Positions 1 through 9,665 of a stretch of DNA of 64,000 bases are shown here, piece after piece. Within the stretch, counting starts at the first letter, position 1; the number at the start of each line of letters is the position of its first letter. A program made the position numbers and the translations under genes. The notes beneath the pieces are model-generated. The model saw only the letters and a program-made list of their open reading frames with translations, did not search any database and was not told the DNA's origin. Source of the stretch: Planococcus citri (taxonomy: Eukaryota > Arthropoda > Insecta > Hemiptera > Pseudococcidae); contig NC_088677.1 in NCBI RefSeq assembly GCF_950023065.1, positions 27,797,230 to 27,861,229 of the forward strand, written 5' to 3'.

Positions 1-300
1 CTAAAAATTACCACAGCAATTTACTAAAATTTACCAATTTACCAAAAATTACCCCAGTAATTTACCGAAATTTTCAACCAACTTTATTGAAAAACTGAAA
101 ATTACCCCAGCAATTTACGAAAATTTACCAATTGGAATACCAATTTACCAAAAATTACGCCATTAATTTACCAAAACAAAATTTACCCAAGCAATTTACC
201 AAAATTTTCAACCAACTTTAATTACGAGTAATTCACCAAAAATAACTAATCATTTTATTTACTAAAAATTAATATTAATTCACCAAAAAAAAAATTATCA
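1..300. repeat. AT-rich degenerate tandem repeat
   Basis: The first 300 bases repeat short phrases built on AATTTACCAAAAATTACC, with variants such as ACCCCAGCAATTTACC. The units are irregular (about 30-60 bases) and no open frame crosses them. This looks like a decayed minisatellite that probably continues off the left edge. Confidence 0.7.
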
Positions 301-460
301 AAAGTTACTGGCTATTTACCAAAAACGTAATGTTTTTTGTTAAAACAAAAATTACACTATAAATTTTTGAAAAATTTTGATTTTTTGTGGCAAAAAAATT
401 TTGGACGAATAAAATTAACAAAAAAATTAATAAAAAAATCGACAAAAAAATTTCAGCTCT

Positions 461-533
461 TGACTCGCGCGGGATTCGAATACCCGACCTCCGGCGCACC
501 GATCCTCAACCTACACACCCTAACCACCCTGTC
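461..533 (-). repeat. tRNA-like sequence, probable SINE head
   Basis: On the minus strand there is a B-box-like GGTATTCGAATCC (472-484) and, upstream of it, an A-box-like TGGTTAGGGTG (516-526), spaced as in a tRNA gene and GC-rich against an AT-rich background. The acceptor stem does not pair and the T loop carries extra bases, so this is not a working tRNA gene. A tRNA-derived SINE head (pol III internal promoter) is the best reading. The A-rich stretch at 380-455 lies on its downstream side and could be the tail. Confidence 0.55.
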
Positions 534-548
534 TGTTTGTTGGGGGTG

Positions 549-637
549 AGCCGTTTGCGAGATATAAGGGTTTACACAAATTTCAGCTTATCCATAACGT
601 TGAAACACACTTAAAGGATCATATCTCGTAAACGGCT
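549..637. repeat. short inverted repeat (GCCGTTTRCGAGATAT)
   Basis: AGCCGTTTGCGAGATAT at 549-565 is the reverse complement of 621-637 with one mismatch. The motif sits directly beside the tRNA-like sequence and may belong to the same dispersed repeat. No coding potential is seen. Confidence 0.5.
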
Positions 638-797
638 GAATCGATTTCGACCAAATTAAAAATTTCTCTAGTTCAGTATCAAAGCAATATTTTGCCATCA
701 TCAGTTTCGACTTGAAGTTCGGAGCTTTTGAGTTCAGCGTGACACAAATTTATACATAAATTGATATATACATAAATATATATAGCCACATACAGGT

Positions 798-1535
798 AAA
801 CTCATAACGTTTTGTATAAACAGCAATCTCAAGACCCCTCTATAACTTCGTTGCTGTGCATTCGCTCGACGCGTCACCCCATAGGCCTGATAGTACTCGA
901 TGTTAGGCCGCGTTATATTCGTTAACTTGATTTTTGGGTCACCTGTGGAAAGGTATTTCATTACCAGAACATCAATTTTTCAGAAAAGCTTTTTTTTTAA
1001 AGTCTCATACGTCTCTGTTTTTCGCAAATGCTTTTTTAACAAAGCATCCTACAGAAAAATAACCAGCTCTGAGCAGAAAGGAAATTTAATTCTCTACAAT
1101 TTCCTTCATTGCATTTTTTTCCTAGGGTACATACTTTTCCCATAAAATCAATGTTTAGATTGAAAAACACGAAAATTTGGACCTGTATAATCAACTTAGA
1201 ATTAAAATTCAGCAGTCAAAAATTTATTTTAGACGATTTTTGACCACGCCATGTGAAAGAGGACATCTTCAACCACCAAAATCACCAAAAAGAACGTAAA
1301 AAACGTAAAAAATGATTCTTGGCAATAAAAACCTTTTCCTCATATCCTCATACCTGTTAATTAGGCTATGTACTCATTTGAAAATTGAGTCAAAAGTGAA
1401 ATTGTATAAACAGCAATCTCACGTTCCTGCTCAAACTTTGCCAGTAGACTCCCCACACCTTGTAGATTCATATGGCACCTCATCGAAAAGTCACGTCCTA
1501 AAAAGGTTACGAGTTTGTCAAAACGTTATGAGTTT
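798..1535. repeat. inverted and direct short repeats, possible decayed MITE
   Basis: AAACTCATAACGTTTTG at 798-814 is exactly the reverse complement of 1519-1535. In addition TTGTATAAACAGCAATCTCA at 812-831 recurs in direct orientation at 1402-1421. The arrangement suggests a decayed terminal-repeat element of about 740 bases; no target duplication was found. There is no gene in 650-1816 that I can support. Confidence 0.4.
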
Positions 1536-1816
1536 GCTGGTTAATCTATAAAAAAGTTACGAGTTTACCCCCTAGAATATTTATATATGTATGTATATAA
1601 ACTTATCTCGTTTTGTGTCATACGTCTTATCGTGATCAGCACACTTCAATTCGTCAAGAAAACCCACCCCCACCCAAATCCTCAACCATCATGACAAATA
1701 CAATACCTCACTTTTCCGTTTCACGGCAAAGTCGGTAAAAAAAACTTCTAAAAATAAGTTAGTGTGCAGAGTAAATAGGCACCTATCTTCAATTTTTGTT
1801 CCTAAGGTTTTCTTAG

Positions 1817-3303
1817 GAGGCGCAGCTTTCCCTATAGATCCAAAATTTAAATTTTCTGTCAATTATACGACACCAATTGCTATAGAATCTTATAACATAT
1901 TGACGGCGAAAGCTCAACCAGTATCCAGGGCACTTCTTTTCACAGCGCCTTTCACATTGGGAGTAGGTTCATTCTTATCTTGCCTTTTCTCTTTCCATAG
2001 TTCTATCATTAATTTCAAATATCTGTTTATAGATATGGGTTTCAATTGCTGTGTCTGTTTTATTAGTAACGCCAATATTGAATTATTTTCATAGATGTAC
2101 TCCGTACTACGAATATTACAACATTAAACACACAGGTGGCTTGAGCCAGCCAATTAATTGCTTTTGGTACATTTACGGAGCATTACTACAACAAGGTATT
2201 AATGATGCAAAAAATATACCTACCTAAACAAATTTCGTCTCTCATCGTACCTATTTTGCAGGAGGAACGTATTTACCCGAAGCAGATAGCGGTCGTCTAG
2301 TTGTGGCTACATGGTGGTTATTTGTTTTAGTAATAGTGACCACTTACAGTGGAAACTTGGTTGCATTTTTGACATTTCCACAAATGCAAACCATGGTCAC
2401 TAATATCAATGAATTACTGCAAGCTGGCGAAGATGGTATTACATGGGGAATACCAAACCGTTCCAGTTTACAAAAATTGCTTTTGGTAAAAATATTTACG
2501 AAAATTTCTTCTAAATTGGTCATCTAAAATATACTGAGAAGGCGCCGATAATAACTTGTTAAAGGATTTACAAGATGAACCAAAACTTAAACAATTATAC
2601 CAAAAAGCTGAACTACACAGGGGAGTATCAGCTGGACTCATGGATAGAGTACGTAGTGGAAAATACGTTTACATTCATCGAAAAACGAATCTATTATTTT
2701 TATTAAAACGTGAATTTCAACGTACCAACAGCTGTGATTTTGCTCTCGGTAAGCCAATGTGAAAATACTTTTCAAAAATTGTTCCCAGTTACATATATTT
2801 TCAGTATATCTACGTTTTTTTTAAAGGTAAAAATGAATTTCTTGAAGAAAGATTAGCTATGATTACTGCCCTTCATAATCCTTACTTGAAATTAATCAAT
2901 CGAGAGTAATTATTTTACGCTGTTTAGTTTTTATCACATAAAAATATGATTTTTAAAATTATTCACTTATTATAGGATTGAAAGAATGCAACACGTAGGC
3001 TTGATAGAGAAATGGATGTTGGAATACCTGCCAAAGCGAGATAAATGCTGGAAGAATAAACAAACAGATGTCACAAACCATACAGTCAATCTGGATGACA
3101 TACAAGGCTCATTTTTCGTTTTATTTCTAGGTAAGTGTTGTAACCTACGAAAAAATTTCGCATGCTTTACAAAATAAAACCTTAACAGTTTGAACCAAAT
3201 TTCAGGATTCTTATTGGGATTTATAATTATTAACATTGAAGTATTATGGAAGAAGTATAAAAAAGTGAAAAAAGAAAATGTAATCCAACCGTTTGTGATG
3301 TAA
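1817..3303 (+). CDS. ionotropic receptor, Ir21a/Ir93a type (3' part, seven exons)
   Basis: Variant ionotropic glutamate receptor (IR) of the sensory type, a ligand-gated cation channel subunit in the plasma membrane of sensory neurons. Exons: 1817-1962, 2033-2195, 2262-2485, 2565-2748, 2827-2905, 2976-3130, 3206-3303. All introns are GT-AG and phases match, giving 348 residues ending IQPFVM. In order one sees the end of ligand-binding lobe S1, M1 (WVSIAVSVLLVTPILNYF), the pore loop, M3 with TYSGNLVAF in place of the iGluR SYTANLAAF, the S2 lobe, and M4 (FFVLFLGFLLGFIIINI). The acceptor of the fourth exon listed is the least certain. The start codon, amino-terminal domain and most of S1 are missing and should lie left of the window. 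The family is clear. Among conserved IRs it looks most like Ir21a or Ir93a (thermo/hygrosensation), but I cannot decide between them. The tail is convergent with COP1. Confidence 0.85.
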
Positions 3304-3881
3304 ATTCAAAAAAATTAAAAACAAATGAATAAAATGAAACGAAAAATTACTTTATTTTGATAATCTTTACAATTAGCAGCTAAAAGAAAATTCCTAGAGG
3401 AGCAAAACAGTATCGAGATGAACTCAGAATGAAATACCATCGACAGTGATGAATAATTTAAATAGAAATAAGGTAATTTTTTAAACCACGAGATACATTA
3501 CATTCGATTCGTAAGTAATTATTGCTAATATCCGAATAAATACAAAAAAAAAAAAAATGAAAAAATAATACAACTTGTTAGGTAACACGAATAAAATACC
3601 CATAATTTGCGACAATACGACACATTTACTTCTAAAACAATATAACAGCCATAAAAAAATTTCATAAATATCTGTAGGTACCTCAAATTAAACAGAATCA
3701 TTTACGCAGCAAGTATGTACTTGAACAAAAAAATATAGATACAAAATATTTCACTAAAACGAAATTTGAGAGGAAAAACGAACGAACAGTCGAAAGAACA
3801 AACGAACAAATAACATCTACGAGGTAAGATTCATCAACGAGAACGAAGAAAAAAATACAACAAAATTCAGATAATGAAGGA
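3304..3881. other. convergent intergenic 3' region
   Basis: AT-rich spacer between the ends of the receptor (+) and COP1 (-). A minus-strand AATAAA (TTTATT at 3351-3356) would give COP1 a 3' UTR of about 530 bases running nearly to the receptor's own poly(A) site. No other gene is seen here. Confidence 0.5.
3328..3333 (+). terminator. polyadenylation signal AATAAA of the receptor gene
   Basis: A canonical AATAAA lies 25 bases after the receptor stop codon, so the 3' UTR would be very short. Confidence 0.6.
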
Positions 3882-5837
3882 TCATATCAACTCGAGGATT
3901 TTGATCGTTCCTTGGCTATTGGCAGCGATAACAACATTGGATAACTGTTTCCAACAAACCGCAGAGACAAATTCATTAACATCATCATCTTTCTCTTCTT
4001 TTTCCAAGACACTACATAACCCATCGAATTTATAGTGAAGCAATTTCTTACACAAGCCTTTATAATAAATATACAGGGAGTTATTTTCGGAGCCACAAGC
4101 AATGTAGTCACCGTCTGTGGCAAGTCCTACGAAATTTTTTTCATTAATATGCCCCACGTAAGAACGCAAACAATGAGAAGCATTAATATTCCATAATTTT
4201 AATTGGCTATCCGTCGATGCTGAAACAATATCTTCTTTATTCAGAAATTTAACATAGGATACCGCTTTTCGATGACCTTTGAACACAGCTAGCGCGTGTT
4301 TCATGTTTCTTAAATCGTAATAATGAACGCAGTGATCGGCTGAACCGAAAGCAAGATGACACGAACTTTTAGGATTAAATTTTACGCAGCATACGTTCGC
4401 TTTCGCTTCCAACGAAGCTATCGAGTGTTCTTCATTTAGTGACCAAAGTTTGACGCGAGCGTCGTCTGAGCCGGAAGCAATTAAACGTGTATCTACGTTA
4501 TTGAAATCAACGCTCCAACATCGTTTTTCATGTTCTTGAAATGTTTTCGTTCTCTGACTGGTACTCACGTCCCATATGGTAACTGTACCTTCGTAATCGC
4601 TGCTGGCCAGAATTCCTTTATGGTAAGAGTTCCAACTAATACAAGAGATTTTCGAAGACGATACCATTTCGGTGCAAGGATAATGGACATCGACCGTATC
4701 TTGAATAACTTGAGCATATTCGTAAACTTTGATACGTTTTGTAACGCCAGCAATAGCGAAAAATTCGTTATCTTTATCGAATTCTATGCTGGAAACGATT
4801 GTCGAGTTGTTGAATATATCATTAGAATAGCTTAACGTTGCGAGTGGTCTCAGTTTACTATATCTAGAAAATTTAATCAGATTATCTCTAAACGTGTCTA
4901 AGCCCGTTACGATGCTGACACTGGTATCGCTCGAAGACGAACATTTATCGGTACTTTTACCAAAAGTGATTTCTTTAGCTCTGCAAGCGAAATAGCACTT
5001 GACGAAATCATCGAAATGCGCTTGTATTATTTGATTACGTAACGAAAAGGAAGACTGGGTAATTTCTACACTTTTGTGAATGCTATTGAAACTTTCCGTT
5101 CGATTGGCATCTTTCCTATCAGGAACTACGGCTTCTTTTTTCGACACTGGGTCTTCGGAAGTTTTCTCGAAAGAGCTGTTACTGCTGTTGGAATCGGAAT
5201 TTCGAAGAATTTCCTCGACTTCTTCGATATCTTTCTTAATTGTGCTCACTTCCTTGGTTATATCACATAGCTGCCTCTCTTTTAAACGTAATAAGTTCTT
5301 GAGAAATTCGTGCAGTAACTTATTTTGAGTAGCGCACGATTCCGCTTCCAAGCGCTGTTTACGCTGTTGCAAAACCTCCAGCATAACATTTACATCCGGT
5401 AACGATAAATTTTGCGATTCAGAAGCAACAAAATCTTTCAATCCGTCAGAATTACTTTGTGAAGAACATCCTCGATCAAAGGGAAACTCCAGTGTTAACC
5501 CTAATTCTTCTGCCGCTTTCAAACGAGATTTGTGTTTGGCGATCAACTCGTTTAGTAAAAAATTCGGAAACGTGTGTTCGATTCCTGCTAGCGTGAAGCT
5601 GCATTTCGGGCAACGATGATTTACTTCAAGAGCTTTCGATATGCACCGAAAACAAAATGTATGACCACACCGAGTAATATGAGCTTCTTCCATAACATCG
5701 AAACATATCGGGCACAAGAAATCGTTTGTTTTGTCTTCAAATGTGCCACTAATTCCGTTAAGCACGGTGGGATGTTGGCGTTTCATCGGTCGCGAACGAA
5801 CCGGTGATGGAAATGTCATCTCTCGTCCGTTTGACAT
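3882..5837 (-). CDS. COP1: E3 ubiquitin-protein ligase COP1 (RFWD2)
   Basis: RING-type ubiquitin ligase that marks transcription factors for proteasomal destruction, acting with the DET1-DDB1-CUL4 machinery in animals. The ORF is complete (651 residues) with no intron. The order of domains is that of COP1: C3HC4 RING with C42, C45, C57, H59, C62, C65, C76, C79 (CPICFDVMEEAHITRCGH), a conserved YPNF-like segment (FPNFLLNELI, about 90-100), a coiled coil at about 145-212, a Ser-rich linker, then a WD40 propeller from about 335 to the end with blade endings such as VTIWDV, VKLWSL and LKLWNI. Human COP1 is 731 residues, so this one is slightly short, mainly before the RING. The first ATG precedes the RING by 41 residues and is the natural start. 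A TTTCAG acceptor just upstream (5863-5868) suggests a spliced 5' UTR. The intronless coding part could reflect ancient intron loss or a retrocopy; the reading frame is intact. Confidence 0.95.
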   Translation of the reverse strand: MSNGREMTFPSPVRSRPMKRQHPTVLNGISGTFEDKTNDFLCPICFDVMEEAHITRCGHTFCFRCISKALEVNHRCPKCSFTLAGIEHTFPNFLLNELIAKHKSRLKAAEELGLTLEFPFDRGCSSQSNSDGLKDFVASESQNLSLPDVNVMLEVLQQRKQRLEAESCATQNKLLHEFLKNLLRLKERQLCDITKEVSTIKKDIEEVEEILRNSDSNSSNSSFEKTSEDPVSKKEAVVPDRKDANRTESFNSIHKSVEITQSSFSLRNQIIQAHFDDFVKCYFACRAKEITFGKSTDKCSSSSDTSVSIVTGLDTFRDNLIKFSRYSKLRPLATLSYSNDIFNNSTIVSSIEFDKDNEFFAIAGVTKRIKVYEYAQVIQDTVDVHYPCTEMVSSSKISCISWNSYHKGILASSDYEGTVTIWDVSTSQRTKTFQEHEKRCWSVDFNNVDTRLIASGSDDARVKLWSLNEEHSIASLEAKANVCCVKFNPKSSCHLAFGSADHCVHYYDLRNMKHALAVFKGHRKAVSYVKFLNKEDIVSASTDSQLKLWNINASHCLRSYVGHINEKNFVGLATDGDYIACGSENNSLYIYYKGLCKKLLHYKFDGLCSVLEKEEKDDDVNEFVSAVCWKQLSNVVIAANSQGTIKILELI

Positions 5838-6481
5838 TATAACAGTTTATTTTCAACTATATCTGAAACATAATTTAATCGAATGAGAAATGAACATTGC
5901 AACATTAAGGAAGCGAGCGAGAGAAATGAAGGTAAAATTAAAATATAGGTGATGAAAATTCCTATGAATGGTACTTTAGGAATTAGATAGCAAAAAAGAG
6001 TACTACATAAACAAGACTTTCACTTACATATTCAAACGTTGTTGACGTTTTCCTAACACTTGTTTATCATAAGTTTCAGCAGCCTGAGTGAATTTCAGAT
6101 TCTGTAACATACATACAATTTAGAATTGGAAACACATCCACATCACATATTAGATATAAATACTCCGAAGTCCAAACCGTACTTACTCCACATTGGATTC
6201 CTTCGGTCACTAAATCACGAAAATATTGGTTGGATACTCTATGTAATGAAAGCGACTCAGCTATTCTTAGGAAATGAACCATGCTTCAGACTCAGAGCAG
6301 CGATTATAATAAAACTTGGGAACTTGGTTATAAAAAAGACTCTGTCGCAAAAATGAGATCGTAAGAATTTGGAAGGAGAATACGACTTCACAAATCACAA
6401 GCAAACCGTCAAAAACAAATCGAATCAATTTTCTTCCACAATTTCAATTATTTTTTAATAAACTTGTGTGTACATTTTTTA
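5838..6481. other. upstream region of COP1
   Basis: Probable COP1 5' UTR (5838-5862, followed by a splice acceptor on the minus strand) and promoter side. Several short open frames here have no recognisable content. I see no other feature. Confidence 0.4.
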
Positions 6482-6535
6482 ACGCGCGTCTAGAGTCTGA
6501 CGGGCTACGAAACGTTCCCGCCAATCACAGCGCAG
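6482..6535 (+). repeat. left arm of a perfect 54-bp inverted repeat
   Basis: These 54 bases (starting ACGCGCGTCTAGAGTCTGAC and containing CCCGCCAATCACAG) are exactly the reverse complement of 9612-9665. The arms enclose 3.1 kb holding three mobile elements. Similarity stops at the inner edge. The GC-rich CCAATCACAG core resembles motifs inside nearby MITEs. Confidence 0.8.
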
Positions 6536-6685
6536 AGGGGCGGTTCTATGGACTTGCAAATTTTTTCAGTTTTTATTTTTCGTTGAAAAAATACGATATA
6601 ATAAAGAGCTTTTTCGATTTTACTAATTAAAACAGAAAATTAAACGACTTTTTTCTTCAAATTGGTTGGTAATCTAATCTTTAAC

Positions 6686-6881
6686 TGTTGGAAATGTGCA
6701 ACACTGCCATCGAAATTTAACTAGATTTAAGCTCTATCCGGTGTGTGTGGTAACATTGTTTTTATTCACCATGCCTTTATCATCTCCTTTTGTACTTTTA
6801 TAATTTGATGAATTCGTTTTACGTATTAAATAATGAACAAGACTCTGCTTTTCGTGACTTTATTTAATTTGAATTATAACA
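6686..6881 (+). repeat. 5' LTR of the mini copia element
   Basis: 196 bp, TG...CA ends, identical by eye to 7641-7836. It presumably carries the promoter; a TTTATAATTTGATG stretch is a possible core element. Confidence 0.9.
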
Positions 6882-6899
6882 GGTTATGGGCCCAGTCCC
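6882..6899 (+). promoter_or_regulatory. primer binding site, initiator tRNA-Met half-molecule type
   Basis: GGTTATGGGCCCAG directly abuts the 5' LTR and complements CTGGGCCCATAACC of the initiator tRNA anticodon stem-loop, as in copia, where a 5' half of the tRNA primes minus-strand DNA. Confidence 0.85.
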
Positions 6900-7404
6900 T
6901 TGCCTAACTGTGCGCGAACAGAAATCGAACTCGAACTATGGTATTCTTCAAGTAATGTACTCTGTACTATTGGCATTTTTGGCCTCGGCAATTTTGGCCT
7001 CGCACTCCTTGAACTCGGCAATTTTGGCCTCGCACTCTTTGAACTCGGCATCTATGGCCTCACACTCGGCATATTTGGCCTCGCACTCTCTGAACTCGGC
7101 ATATTTGGCCTCGAACTCCTTGGACTTTGAACAAGAACTAGAACTCGATCATTGGATCTCAAACAGAACAAACAGACCTCAATCTCCGAACTTTGTCACT
7201 ATGGACTCACACAACCAGAATCAGAACTCAATCTTGATCAACCTTGAACAGCATCTCAAATGGAATGGCATCTGGCATCTCCAAACAACTACAAGGTACC
7301 CAGAATTATTCAGAATGGCATTTCCGGTTAAATTTAGCTATCAGGCAAATGACAACGAACTTACAGAACTTAAAAGTATCAACCTCGAAAAAATTGTAAG
7401 GTAA
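6886..7404 (+). other. open frame inside the mini copia element, repeat-derived
   Basis: An ATG inside the primer site opens a 172-codon frame. Its first half is a translated minisatellite (units like TTTGGCCTCGCACTC at about 6975-7125, giving LASHSLNSA repeats); the rest has no domain I recognise. The same minisatellite is open in a second frame. It sits where gag would begin, so translation is conceivable, but I see no evidence that it is a protein gene. Confidence 0.3.
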
Positions 7405-7640
7405 AAGGAAGAAAAGAAAACATGTGTTTGTTAAAGTTGTCAATTTCTTGTGTTCTTTGTATTTTTAAACATATTATCTACTCTTTTTAGAATTAAAGTG
7501 CTTCATGACATGTGTTTGTCTATCCAAATTTGCTTACTTTGTGATTTTGTTCTAGTTTATTTATTACTAGGTGCTATTTTTTGATTTTATTTTTTAGAAT
7601 TACGTATTCCTGAACTTTCGATTGTTGTGTTGTAAGGGAG

Positions 7641-7836
7641 TGTTGGAAATGTGCAACACTGCCATCGAAATTTAACTAGATTTAAGCTCTATCCGGTGTG
7701 TGTGGTAACATTGTTTTTATTCACCATGCCTTTATCATCTCCTTTTGTACTTTTATAATTTGATGAATTCGTTTTACGTATTAAATAATGAACAAGACTC
7801 TGCTTTTCGTGACTTTATTTAATTTGAATTATAACA
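7641..7836 (+). repeat. 3' LTR of the mini copia element
   Basis: Identical by eye to the 5' LTR; preceded by the purine tract GTAAGGGAG (7632-7640) and followed by the TTAAC duplication. Confidence 0.9.
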
Positions 7837-8159
7837 TTAACCTACGTACGACAGTAGGTACTGTAACTTTACATTTACAACTTTACTGAATGAATACCAA
7901 ATAGGAAAAGTCATTCTTGTTTTCATTTCAAATCCATCATAATTTACGATAATTACATCAATAAAAGCAATCGAGATAGATAACTTCAAAAAGAAATACT
8001 TTGCAGTTGGAGCTAGTGAAAATGAATGTACAGATACAGATAGCTAGCTGCATAACTTGCATAACTAGCGTGAGCCTACGTACTTATCTCTAGACTCTAT
8101 CTATTTAGATACCAGATTTTACTCATTGATTTTCATTTTTCTCCGCTGAAATGTCAAGT

Positions 8160-8531
8160 ATGGACGATTTCAATGAAACGTCACAGTGACGTCACTTGAC
8201 AGACAGCTGTGCTGTGATTGGTCGGTTTCATTATCAACAAACAAATTTGGCCCTCGATTAGCATTACGTTAAATGGGGAATTTGAAATCTATAAAGAAAT
8301 GAGGAAAATGCTTGTTAAATTCGGATTCTGCGTTGAAAAAGACCCTAATACCATACAACCTTTCTCATAATTTCTTTATAGATTTTAAATTCCCCATTTA
8401 ACGTAATGTTAATCGAGGGCCAAAAACGTAGTCAAAAGCGCTTTCGAACAATTGTCGCTACACCATTAGCCAATCACGTTGCAGCTGTCCGTCAAGTGAC
8501 GTCATTGTGACGTTTCATTGAAATCGTCTAT
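8160..8531. mobile_element. palindromic MITE (imperfect long inverted repeat)
   Basis: GACGATTTCAATGAAACG near 8163 recurs inverted at the right end (about 8511-8528), and the pairing continues through TGACGTCACTTGAC, AGCTG, GTGATTGG, then after an unmatched stretch through GGCCCTCGAT, ACGTTAAATGGGGAATTT and ATCTATAAAGAAAT. The whole 370 bp therefore folds on itself with one asymmetric internal region. Flanking TA dinucleotides could be the target duplication but are weak evidence. No protein is encoded. Confidence 0.75.
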
Positions 8532-8771
8532 TGAATTTACTGATGAGATCTTATTAATTTGTAAAAATAGTAAAAATACATGAGTGTGTGATAACTGATA
8601 GTTCTTTCTTATCAGATTACTTCATTCTTGCCAGGGAATGCCGGTGCTGAATGATAAAGTTAATCTGAATAGCTACCTAGGACTTGTACGTACTTTATTT
8701 CTGCATTGCGACAGTGTTTTATTTAAAATAATATGCAAAACGTCCCATTTATACCTAAATTACTTTGATAC

Positions 8772-9563
8772 GGTACCACCTCTTGTGTTAGAATGGCCAA
8801 GTATTAGAATGGTCAAGTTGTAGAATAAGAGGGAAAAAAAGGGAAAAATATTTTTGTTGCCAACCCACTTTGTTTGGAGAAGAAAATTTTGTAAAATAAT
8901 TAAAATGAAAAGTAAAGCTCAAGTATTAGAATGGTCAAGTTGTAGAATAGTCAAGTATTAGAATGGTCAAGTATTTGAAAAATAAGGGGAAAAGAGCAAT
9001 CTGTTATAAGAGGATGAGGAAGTGGTACTTAGACTTAGTACTTTTTTGGATAATAGGGTACAAGGGTAGCCGTTTTCAGGGTTGGGGGGCGTTGTGTCCG
9101 CTCACCTCGGCTTCGCCTCGGTTGCGCGGGTCGCTTTGTTGTTCATACTATGTCTGTTAACTTCCCTCGGCCTTCGGCCTCGGTGAGTACAGTTTTTTAG
9201 AAACTACCGCAGGTACTGTCTACATACACGGTAATGTCCAGCCTCCGTCTGAACTCACCAAGGGGAGTAATGCTCATCGAATGAAATATAAATTTTAAAA
9301 CGGCTCGGCTTCGCCTCGCCTAATTCTCACATTCTCCGAGTCCATCCTGATATTTGTATTTTCTAACACTTGTCCATTCTAATACTTGACTATTCTACAA
9401 CTTGACCATTCTAATACTTGGGCTTTACTTTTCATTTTAATTTACAAAATTTTCTTCTCCAAACAAAGTGGGTTGGCAACAAAAATATTTTTCCCTTTTT
9501 TCCCTCTTTTTCTACCACTTGACCATTCTAATACTTGTCCATTCTAACACATGAGGTGGTCTC
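8772..9563. mobile_element. long-TIR element with 9-bp target duplication (MULE/foldback-like)
   Basis: A 792-bp element flanked by CTTTGATAC on both sides (8763-8771 and 9564-9572). The terminal inverted repeats are about 200 bp, starting with ACCACCTCNTGTGTTAGAAT, and contain internal tandem copies of AGTATTAGAATGGTCAAG. A shared block GTTGCCAACCCACTTTG pairs across the arms. The loop (about 9000-9350) is GC-rich with repeats such as CCTCGGCTTCGCCTCGG and CCTCGGCCTTCGGCCTCGG. Nine-base duplications with long TIRs point to Mutator-like or Foldback elements. No transposase is encoded. Confidence 0.8.
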
Positions 9564-9611
9564 CTTTGATACAACACTTGAACGTCAGTGATAACGGTGA
9601 TAAACATAACG

Positions 9612-9665
9612 CTGCGCTGTGATTGGCGGGAACGTTTCGTAGCCCGTCAGACTCTAGACGCGCGT
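9612..9665 (-). repeat. right arm of the perfect 54-bp inverted repeat
   Basis: Exact reverse complement of 6482-6535. It lies about 520 bases upstream of the mRpL14 start codon. Confidence 0.8.

Larger units (their letters stand above)
6686..7836 (+). mobile_element. non-autonomous Ty1/copia-type mini LTR retrotransposon
   Basis: A complete 1,151-bp insertion. Two 196-bp LTRs (6686-6881 and 7641-7836) read as identical, begin TGTTGG and end ATAACA, and are flanked by a 5-bp target duplication TTAAC (6681-6685, 7837-7841). The primer binding site GGTTATGGGCCCAG follows the 5' LTR at once and complements the anticodon region of initiator methionine tRNA, the half-tRNA primer known from Drosophila copia. 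A purine tract GTAAGGGAG precedes the 3' LTR. No gag, protease, integrase or reverse transcriptase is present in the 759-bp interior, so it must depend on a full-length relative. This fits a TRIM-like deletion derivative. Identical LTRs mean a recent insertion. Confidence 0.92.

Noticed and set aside
461..533. Functional tRNA gene
   Set aside because: A and B boxes are present but the acceptor stem does not pair and the T loop has extra bases; a SINE head fits better.
7255..7400. Resemblance of TTTRYPELFRMAF in the mini copia frame to hAT dimerisation regions
   Set aside because: Only a few residues match, with no further hAT sequence on either side; treated as chance.
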